DNA of 34,887 bases from CAZYSK01 sp964649415 (GTDB lineage: Bacteria; Chloroflexota; Anaerolineae; B4-G1). Of the stretch, positions 1 to 6,102 are shown one piece after another. The notes under the pieces were generated by a model. It made no database searches. It was not told the DNA's origin and saw only the letters and a program-made list of their open reading frames with translations. The stretch is taken from positions 1 to 34,887 of the forward strand of contig CAZYSK010000061.1 of the NCBI GenBank assembly GCA_964649415.1, read 5' to 3'. A program made the position numbers and the translations under genes. Each line of letters opens with the position of its first letter. Position 1 is the stretch's first letter.

Positions 1-87
1 GGCGCCATTCCGATGGCGCACCAACATCCTTACAAAGGCGCCATTCCGATGGCGCACCAACATCCTTACAAAGGCGCCATTCCGATG
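1..87. repeat. Family 1 palindromic tandem repeat (36-bp unit), array cut by gap
   Basis: Two complete 36-bp units and part of a third run into the N gap. Each unit has a 20-nt near-palindrome, GGCGCCAT-TCCG-ATGGCGC(A/C), followed by a 16-nt linker ending in CTTACAAA. Linkers are identical between units, so this is a tandem repeat, not a CRISPR array. True copy number is unknown because the assembly breaks inside the array. The same family recurs near 2330, 13116, 14464 and 30055. Confidence 0.93.
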
Positions 88-187
88 NNNNNNNNNNNNN
101 NNNNNNNNNNNNNNNNNNNNNNNNNNNNNNNNNNNNNNNNNNNNNNNNNNNNNNNNNNNNNNNNNNNNNNNNNNNNNNNNNNNNNNN
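88..187. other. Assembly gap (100 N)
   Basis: Exactly 100 undetermined bases, the usual placeholder length for a scaffold join of unknown size. It lies inside the family 1 repeat array, which probably caused the break. The promoter region of the downstream operon may be hidden here. Confidence 0.98.
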
Positions 188-217
188 GCGCCTGCACGCA
201 AGAGGGGGTATTCGTCG

Positions 218-1315
218 ATGGAAGAGACGGGAATCGTTCGGATACGACGTAAATCGCTCGAAGCCTTCTGCCAGCGCGTCTTTCAACACCTCGGCCTCTC
301 TGAGGACCATGCACGGACCGCAGCCGCCGTGTTGGTGGCGGCTGACGCGCGCGGCATTCCGTCCCACGGCGTCGCACGCCTGCCCCGATACGTGAACGGG
401 CTGCGCACGGGTGTCGTGCTTCCCGATGCGCAAGTCGAGATCGTCGTCGAAACGCCCTCGTCCATCGTGCTAGACGCACACGGCGCGATGGGGGCTCCCG
501 TCAGCGTGCGTGCCATGGAGACCGTGATCGGCAAAGCCACGTCCAACGGCTGTGCCTTCGGCTGCGTGCGGGACTCGAACCATTTCGGCATCGCAGGCTA
601 CTACGCCTCCCTGGCGCTGGCCCACGATATGCTAGGCATCGCGATGACAAACACCGCCGCCTTGGGCGTGCCCACCTTCGGGCGACAGGTGATGTTCGGC
701 ACCAATCCGCTCGCCTTCGCAGCGCCCGCAGACCAGGAAGTGGCCTTCGTGCTCGATATGTCCACCAGCGTCGTGACGCGCGGGAAGATCGAGGTGTACG
801 AACGCCTGGGCAAGGAACTCCCTGTGGGGTGGGCAGTTGACAAGACTGGACAGCCGGCAAGAGACCCCCATACCACGCTCGACGACATGTTCCACCGTGT
901 GGGCGGCGGCGTCCTGCCCCTGGGCGGCATGGGAGAGGCTCTCGGTGGCCACAAGGGGTACGGGCTGGCCGTGATGGTTGACATACTGTGTGCAGTGCTG
1001 TGCGGCGCGCCCTTTGGAGCAGACGTCGCCGACACCGCCACGTCCTCGGGCCGGGTGAGCCACTTCTTCGGCGCAATCAAGATAGACACGTTTCGCGACC
1101 CGCAGGAGTTCCGTCGTGACATGGACCGCATGCTGGAAAACCTCCGCCACTGTCCGCCCGCGGAGGGCGCAGAACGGGTGTATTACGCCGGGCAGAAGGA
1201 ACTGGAGCACGAACGGGAATGCATGCGACACGGCGTACCCATGCTCCGGAGGACCTACGCCCAGATCTGCGACGTGGGAGACGAATGCGGGCTGACAGCG
1301 CCCAATGAGGCTTGA
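218..1315 (+). CDS. Ldh2-family malate/L-lactate-type dehydrogenase
   Basis: NAD(P)-dependent oxidoreductase of the Ldh2 family (malate/L-lactate/ureidoglycolate dehydrogenase type, with a fold unrelated to Rossmann LDH), expected to interconvert a 2-hydroxy acid and a 2-oxo acid in the cytoplasm. At 365 aa it has normal family length. Family hallmarks seen are the N-terminal helical segment, GIPSHGVARLPRY with conserved His50, RDSNHFGIAGYYA near residue 125, FGTNPLAFAAP near 168, and GGHKGYGLAVMVDIL in the C-terminal half. ATG 218 has a purine-rich AGAGGGGG about 10 nt upstream. It is the first gene of a + strand operon with kdgK and eda, so a sugar-acid intermediate is a likely substrate, but the exact one cannot be read from sequence. 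The last codons (AAT GAG GCT TGA) are made of a heptamer repeat that continues downstream, so the native C-terminus may have been altered. Confidence 0.9.
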   Translation: MEETGIVRIRRKSLEAFCQRVFQHLGLSEDHARTAAAVLVAADARGIPSHGVARLPRYVNGLRTGVVLPDAQVEIVVETPSSIVLDAHGAMGAPVSVRAMETVIGKATSNGCAFGCVRDSNHFGIAGYYASLALAHDMLGIAMTNTAALGVPTFGRQVMFGTNPLAFAAPADQEVAFVLDMSTSVVTRGKIEVYERLGKELPVGWAVDKTGQPARDPHTTLDDMFHRVGGGVLPLGGMGEALGGHKGYGLAVMVDILCAVLCGAPFGADVADTATSSGRVSHFFGAIKIDTFRDPQEFRRDMDRMLENLRHCPPAEGAERVYYAGQKELEHERECMRHGVPMLRRTYAQICDVGDECGLTAPNEA

Positions 1316-1366
1316 GGAATGAGGCTTGAGGAATGAGGCTTGAGGCCCGAGGCGTGAGGAATGAGG
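1304..1366. repeat. Tandem heptamer repeat (NNTGAGG)x9
   Basis: Nine consecutive 7-mers alternate mainly AATGAGG and CTTGAGG, with two variants (CCCGAGG, CGTGAGG). The array starts inside the 3' end of the Ldh2 gene, supplies its TGA stop, and fills the gap to the SDR gene. It resembles the short tandem heptanucleotide repeats of other bacteria. A related heptamer run lies at 7737-7764. Confidence 0.9.
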
Positions 1367-1398
1367 AACCTGGTCTATTGGCTCAGGAGGCAACTACC

Positions 1399-2172
1399 GT
1401 GAGACGGAAGGTGGCACTAATCACCGGTGGGGGAAGAGGTATCGGACTGGGAATCGCCAGGTGCCTCGCCTCCGAGGGTTGCGACATCGCGGTGTGCGGC
1501 ATCCGTGACGAGGCAAGCGTTCGCACCGCGCTGGACGAATTGCGAGCGCCGGGAGCGAGCGTGCTGTATTGCCAGGCCGACGTCGCCGATCCCGAGGCAC
1601 GCAGACGCTTGCTGGCCGAGATCAGGCGACACTTTGGCCGCCTCAACGTGCTGGTCAACAACGCCGGCGTCGCTCCAAGCATGCGCGCCGACATCCTGGA
1701 AGCGACGGAAGAGAGCTTCGAGCGGGTGATGAAGATCAACCTGCAGGGACCGTATTTCCTCACCCAGGCCGTGGCCAACTGGATGATCGAGCAATACAGA
1801 GAAGACCAGGGGTTTGAAGGCCGCATCATCAACATCTCTTCAATCTCGGCCACCGTCGCCTCTCCCAGCCGGGGTGAGTACTGCATTTCCAAGGCTGGCG
1901 TCAGCATGGCCACCAGACTGTGGGCCGCACGGCTCGGCGAGTACGACATCCCCGTGTACGAGATCCGTCCTGGCGTGATCCGGACCGACATGACCAGGCC
2001 CGTCCAGGCGAAGTACGACAGACTGATCAGCGAAGGTCTGATGATCCAGGCCCGCTGGGGTCTACCCGAGGACGTCGGCCGGGTCGCGCGCATGATGGTG
2101 CGCGGAGATATCGCCTACTCCACCGGGCAAGTGATCACGGTGGATGGCGGAATGACGGTGCAGAGACTGTAG
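1399..2172 (+). CDS. SDR-family NAD(P)-dependent dehydrogenase/reductase
   Basis: Classical short-chain dehydrogenase/reductase of 257 aa. It has the cofactor motif TGGGRGIG at residues 9-16, the NNAG motif at 87-90, an active-site serine in INISSIS near 148, and the YxxxK pair Tyr161/Lys165. The C-terminal VDGG close is typical of the FabG/sugar-dehydrogenase branch. GTG 1399 is chosen because AGGAGG ends 8 nt upstream and the Rossmann strand then starts at the usual distance; an in-frame ATG at 1333 would add residues encoded by heptamer repeats. Within this operon it most likely oxidises or reduces a sugar, sugar lactone or sugar acid. A fatty-acid role (FabG) is less likely without neighbouring fab genes. 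The TAG stop coincides with the GTAG start of a palindromic repeat. Confidence 0.9.
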   Translation: MRRKVALITGGGRGIGLGIARCLASEGCDIAVCGIRDEASVRTALDELRAPGASVLYCQADVADPEARRRLLAEIRRHFGRLNVLVNNAGVAPSMRADILEATEESFERVMKINLQGPYFLTQAVANWMIEQYREDQGFEGRIINISSISATVASPSRGEYCISKAGVSMATRLWAARLGEYDIPVYEIRPGVIRTDMTRPVQAKYDRLISEGLMIQARWGLPEDVGRVARMMVRGDIAYSTGQVITVDGGMTVQRL

Positions 2173-2192
2173 AGACGCAAGATCTTGCGTCT
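2169..2192. repeat. Family 3 GTAG-led palindrome
   Basis: GTAG is followed by a perfect 20-nt palindrome, AGACGCAAGA/TCTTGCGTCT, at 2173-2192, and then by a further direct copy of the right arm (TCTTGCGT) around 2197-2204. The tetranucleotide-plus-palindrome layout resembles REP-type elements. The TAG inside GTAG is the stop codon of the SDR gene. A related GTAG-led palindrome lies inside the OYE gene at 6287-6310. Confidence 0.8.
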
Positions 2193-2221
2193 GGGGTCTT
2201 GCGTTGCCCCGAGAGGCCGGT

Positions 2222-4246
2222 ATGGCAGAGGATGCGCTGAACAACCCATTGCCCGTCACGTGGGTGCACACGCTCATCATCGGCAGCGGCGCGGCCGGGC
2301 TGAACGCGGCCGTGCAGTTGCGCGCCAACATCTTCACAAAGGCGCCATTCCGATGGCGCGCCAACATCTCCACAAAGGCGCCATTCCGATGGCGCGCCAA
2401 CGGCATCGAGGACATACTGATCGTGACCGAGGGATTGCACATGGGCACGTCGATCAACACCGGGAGCGACAAGCAGACGTACTACAAGCTCTCGATGTGC
2501 GGGGACGAGGCGGATTCGCCCAGGGCCATGGCCGAGGCGTACTTCTCCGGGGGCAGTATGCACGGCGACCTCGCGCTAGTAGAGGCGAGCCTTTCAGGCC
2601 GGGCGTTCATCAACCTGGTTAACGCCGGTCTGCCGTTTCCACGGGACGCCTATGGCCAGTTCGTGGGCTACAAGACCGATCACGACCCCCGCCAGCGGGC
2701 GACGTCCATCGGCCCGTACACGTCGCGGGAGATGTGCCGCGCCCTGATCCGCCAGGTGCGGCAGCTCGGCATCGACGTGCGCGAGCGTCGAAACGTGGTG
2801 CAGCTCCTGACCGTCGAGACCAGCGGTGAGACACGCTGCGCCGGTGCCATCGCGGTCCAGGCGGACGGCACGCTGGAGGCCTATGGGGCGGAGAACGTGA
2901 TCTTCGCCGTGGGCGGCCCTGGTGGGCTGTACCAGGCCAGCGTCTATCCCGAGGGACACACCGGCGCGATCGGACTGGCCCTGATGGCAGGGGCCAAGGC
3001 CCAGGCCCTGCCCGCGTCGCAGTACGGTCTGGCCTCCGTTCGGTTTCGCTGGAACGTGTCGGGGACGTACATGCAGGTGATCCCCCGCTTCATCAGCACC
3101 GCCCCCGACGGCGTGAGCGAAGAACAGGAATTCCTGAGGGGGTATTTCGACACGCCGGGCGAGATGAACTCGCTCGTGTTCCTCAAGGGCTACCAATGGC
3201 CCTTTGACTCCCGCAGGGTGATCGGCGGATCCTCGCTGATCGACGTCCTGGTCTACGTCGAGACCGTGACCAAGGGGCGGCGGGTGTTTCTCGATTTCCG
3301 CGGCAACCCCGCGGGCTTCAGCTTCGACGACCTGAGCGCGGAGGCACTACAACACCTGACCAGGTCCGAGGCCCTGCTGGCCACGCCAATCGCGCGCCTG
3401 CGCAAGATGAACCCCGGCGCAGTCGACCTATACGCGGAACACGGCATTGACATCACGCACGAGCCTCTGGAGATCGCCGTCTGTGCTCAGCACAACAACG
3501 GCGGGCTCGCCGGGAACCACTGGTGGGAATCGCTCAACGTCAAGCACCTGTTCCCCATCGGCGAGGTGAACGGCTCCCACGGCGTCTACCGGCCCGGCGG
3601 GGCGGCCCTCAACTCCGGGCAGGTGGCTGGGTTCCGGGCGGCGGAGTTCATCGCCCACCGGTACGCCAGTTGGAGCGTACCACGGAACGCGGTCGAGCAG
3701 GCCGTAGAGCGAGCGACAAAGGGCCTCTTGGCCTGGATGGACCGCTGTGCGAGCGCCCCGTGCTCGTGGCAGGCCGAGCGCACGGAGTTCCAGGAGCGGA
3801 TGACGCGATCAGGAGCCCACGTCCGCTCGGCAGACGCGCTCGACCGGGCTGTGCCTGAGGCCTGGGCCCAATGGCACCGCCTTGCACAGTCTGGCTGTTC
3901 GTATGCCGGCGCCCGGGGGTTGGCCGAGGCGCTGCGGAATCGCCATCTCTGCTTTGCGCATGCCGTGTATCTCGAGGCCATCCGCTTCGCGCTGATGAGC
4001 GGCGTGGGAAGCAGAGGATCGGCCGTCGTATTGGACGAGGCAGGCGCTATGATCCACGAGGAACTGGGCGACGCATGGCGCATCGCGGCAGAGGACACTC
4101 GCTTTCGAGAGATGGTGCTGGAGACGAGCATTACACCTGATGGACAGGTGAAGAACGCCTGGACCGCGCGCCGGCCCATCCCTGAGACCGATACCTGGTT
4201 CGAGACGGCGTGGGCGCGCTTTCGTGACGGCGAGATCTATGACTGA
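2222..4246 (+). CDS. FAD-dependent oxidoreductase, fumarate reductase/succinate dehydrogenase flavoprotein-like, with palindromic insert
   Basis: A 674-aa flavoprotein of the FrdA/SdhA/L-aspartate oxidase superfamily. The FAD-binding motif is LIIGSGAAGLNAA (about 18-30), and NTGSDKQTYYKL follows as in this superfamily. A second FAD contact region, YRPGGAALNSGQVAGFRAAEF, lies in the last third, followed by a helical C-terminal domain. It probably oxidises a hydroxyl or CH-CH bond of a sugar-acid intermediate; the substrate is unknown. ATG 2222 has AGAGG 5 nt upstream; the TTG at 2204 is less likely. Residues 37-60 are a foreign 24-aa segment from two tandem 36-bp palindromic repeats, between the first helix and second strand of the dinucleotide fold (RAN | insert | GIEDILIVTEG). 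Removing it restores a normal fold. The kdgK ribosome site follows 2-15 nt after the stop, so the genes are co-transcribed. Confidence 0.85.
   Translation: MAEDALNNPLPVTWVHTLIIGSGAAGLNAAVQLRANIFTKAPFRWRANISTKAPFRWRANGIEDILIVTEGLHMGTSINTGSDKQTYYKLSMCGDEADSPRAMAEAYFSGGSMHGDLALVEASLSGRAFINLVNAGLPFPRDAYGQFVGYKTDHDPRQRATSIGPYTSREMCRALIRQVRQLGIDVRERRNVVQLLTVETSGETRCAGAIAVQADGTLEAYGAENVIFAVGGPGGLYQASVYPEGHTGAIGLALMAGAKAQALPASQYGLASVRFRWNVSGTYMQVIPRFISTAPDGVSEEQEFLRGYFDTPGEMNSLVFLKGYQWPFDSRRVIGGSSLIDVLVYVETVTKGRRVFLDFRGNPAGFSFDDLSAEALQHLTRSEALLATPIARLRKMNPGAVDLYAEHGIDITHEPLEIAVCAQHNNGGLAGNHWWESLNVKHLFPIGEVNGSHGVYRPGGAALNSGQVAGFRAAEFIAHRYASWSVPRNAVEQAVERATKGLLAWMDRCASAPCSWQAERTEFQERMTRSGAHVRSADALDRAVPEAWAQWHRLAQSGCSYAGARGLAEALRNRHLCFAHAVYLEAIRFALMSGVGSRGSAVVLDEAGAMIHEELGDAWRIAAEDTRFREMVLETSITPDGQVKNAWTARRPIPETDTWFETAWARFRDGEIYD
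2330..2401 (+). repeat. Two in-frame family 1 repeat units inside a CDS
   Basis: Two tandem 36-bp units encode IFTKAPFRWRAN and ISTKAPFRWRAN. Each holds the 20-nt palindrome core (2341-2360 and 2377-2396). The preceding host codons CGC GCC AAC (Arg-Ala-Asn) equal the end of each unit, so deleting 72 bp leaves a seamless RAN-GIED junction. Orientation and core sequence match the array at 1-87. Confidence 0.93.
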
Positions 4247-4260
4247 AGGAGGTTAGCATC

Positions 4261-5292
4261 ATGGGGAATATCGTGACCTTTGGGGAGATTATGCTGCGCC
4301 TGACACCGCCCGGATTCCAGCGCTTCGTCCAGGCGCGAAGCTTCGACGTCATCTACGGGGGCGGCGAGGCCAACGTGGCCGCATCGCTGGCCAATTTCGG
4401 GCTGCCGGTCGAGTACGTCACCCGGTTGCCGGATAACGACGTCGGAGACGCCTGTCTCAACTTTCTGCGCCAGTATGGCACTGGCACCCGCCACATCGTA
4501 CGCGGTGGTGACCGGTTGGGTATCTACTTCCTCGAGATGGGCTCAGCCCAGCGCGGCAGCAAGGTCATCTACGACCGGGCCGGATCGGCCCTGGCGACAA
4601 TCCAGCCGGGGATGGTGGATTGGCAGACCGCGTTCGCCGATGCCGACTGGTTCCATTGGACCGGGATCACGCCGGCCATCTCGGAGGGTGCAGCAGGGGT
4701 GTGCCTGGAGGCAGTACAGACCGCCAGGGAGATGGGGCTGACCGTCTCCTGCGACCTGAACTACCGCAGGAAACTGTGGAAGTGGGGCCAGGCACCGGGC
4801 GAGGTGATGCCGCAACTGTTGAGCCTGTGCGACGTGGCCGTGGGCAACGAGGAAGACGCGGACAAAGTCTTCGGCATTCGCGCGCCGGAAGCCGACGTGA
4901 GCAGCGGGGTGGTCGAGGCCGAGTCCTACGTCTACGTGTGTGAACAGCTCGCGCAGCGCTTCCCCAACCTCGAGACCATCGGCATCACGCTGCGGGGATC
5001 GCTTTCGGCCAGCCACAACACGTGGAGCGCGATCCTGTGGCATCAGGGCCAGACCTACACCGCGCCTAAGTACGACATCATCCCCATCGTGGACCGGGTC
5101 GGCGGCGGCGACAGCTTCTGCGCCGGGCTGATCTACGGCCTGCGCAGCTACCCCGGCGTCCAGGATGCGCTCAACTTCGCCGTGGCAGCTTCGTGCCTCA
5201 AGCACACGATCCCGGGCGACTTCAACCTCGTCAGCGTGAACGAGGTGGAGAAGCTGATAGGGGGCGACGTCTCCGGGCGGGTCAGCCGCTGA
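4261..5292 (+). CDS. kdgK: 2-keto-3-deoxygluconate kinase (PfkB family)
   Basis: A cytoplasmic sugar kinase of 343 aa that phosphorylates 2-keto-3-deoxygluconate (KDG) to KDPG with ATP. It belongs to the PfkB/ribokinase family. N-terminal substrate-side motifs are FGEIMLRLTPPG and GGGEANVAASLANFG (about 34-48). The C-terminal PfkB signature is DRVGGGDSFCAGL, with the catalytic base Asp284 after the glycine anion hole (residues 281-283). SCDLNYRRKLW (about 163-173) fits KDG kinases. ATG 4261 follows GAAGGAGGTTAGC. The KDPG aldolase gene comes directly downstream, so the two steps match. A 2-keto-3-deoxygalactonate or related kinase specificity is possible. Confidence 0.92.
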   Translation: MGNIVTFGEIMLRLTPPGFQRFVQARSFDVIYGGGEANVAASLANFGLPVEYVTRLPDNDVGDACLNFLRQYGTGTRHIVRGGDRLGIYFLEMGSAQRGSKVIYDRAGSALATIQPGMVDWQTAFADADWFHWTGITPAISEGAAGVCLEAVQTAREMGLTVSCDLNYRRKLWKWGQAPGEVMPQLLSLCDVAVGNEEDADKVFGIRAPEADVSSGVVEAESYVYVCEQLAQRFPNLETIGITLRGSLSASHNTWSAILWHQGQTYTAPKYDIIPIVDRVGGGDSFCAGLIYGLRSYPGVQDALNFAVAASCLKHTIPGDFNLVSVNEVEKLIGGDVSGRVSR

Positions 5293-5338
5293 CGCAGAAT
5301 GGCATGGACATCTGTCACTTATGAATGAGGAGGGAAAA

Positions 5339-6016
5339 ATGGCTCGTTTCGATCGTCTCACCGTTCTCAACGCCATGGTCGATATCGGACTGGTACCGGT
5401 CTTCTACAACGGTGACCTGTCCGTCGCCAAGGAGATCGTGGTCGCCTGTGCGGCTGGCGGCGCGCGTGTCGTGGAATTCACCAACCGGGGCGACAGGGCC
5501 TGGAACACATTCACCGAGCTCATCGCACACTTCGAGGCTGCCGATCTTTCGGTCATCCTGGGGGTGGGCTCGGTCATGGACGCGCCGACGGCCGCCCTCT
5601 ACATCGCCAGTGGCGCGAATTTCATCGTGGGTCCGGTGCTCAACCCCGAGGTGGCGAAAGCCTGCAACCGGCGCAAGATCGCCTATCTGCCCGGCTGTGG
5701 CAGCGTCAGCGAGATATCGGAGGCCGAGGAACTGGGCGTGGAGATCGTCAAGGTCTTCCCCGGCGGCCAGGTCGGAGGGCCCGCTTTCATCAAGGCCGTC
5801 CGAGGGCCGATGCCCTGGTCGCGGCTGATGCCAACCGGCGGGGTGGACGCGACGAGAAAAGAGGACATCCAGGCCTGGATCAAGGCCGGTGCGGCCTGCC
5901 TGGGGATCGGCAGCAAGCTGATCCGCAAGGATCTGGTGGCAGCAGGTGACTACGCCGCCATTGAGGAGAACACAACTCGCGTGCTGGCGTGGATCGCCGA
6001 GGCCAGAGCACAGTGA
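5339..6016 (+). CDS. eda: 2-dehydro-3-deoxyphosphogluconate (KDPG) aldolase
   Basis: Class I aldolase that splits KDPG into pyruvate and glyceraldehyde-3-phosphate. At 225 aa it has normal length for the TIM-barrel KDPG/KHG aldolase family. Visible catalytic elements are Glu46 in VVEFTNRG, the LGVGSVMD strand near 74-81, and Schiff-base Lys138 in IVKVFPGG; spacing matches known Eda enzymes. The phosphate-binding MPTGGVD and GIGSKL motifs are near the C-terminus. ATG 5339 is favoured because GGAGG lies just upstream; an in-frame ATG at 5321 is possible. It acts directly after KdgK. The PGCGSVSEISEAEE segment differs from the more common PGVxTPSE but keeps the same position. Confidence 0.92.
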   Translation: MARFDRLTVLNAMVDIGLVPVFYNGDLSVAKEIVVACAAGGARVVEFTNRGDRAWNTFTELIAHFEAADLSVILGVGSVMDAPTAALYIASGANFIVGPVLNPEVAKACNRRKIAYLPGCGSVSEISEAEELGVEIVKVFPGGQVGGPAFIKAVRGPMPWSRLMPTGGVDATRKEDIQAWIKAGAACLGIGSKLIRKDLVAAGDYAAIEENTTRVLAWIAEARAQ

Positions 6017-6102
6017 AGCACCACAGCCCCACGGACGGACGACCGAGCGACGTTCGTAGCAAGGGCGGAGACCGATCGTTGCGGCCGGCGACATCCGCAC
6101 GC

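Noticed and set aside
5989..6102. GTG 5989 as start of the OYE gene
   Set aside because: It overlaps the end of eda, has no ribosome site, and the encoded leader has no family similarity.
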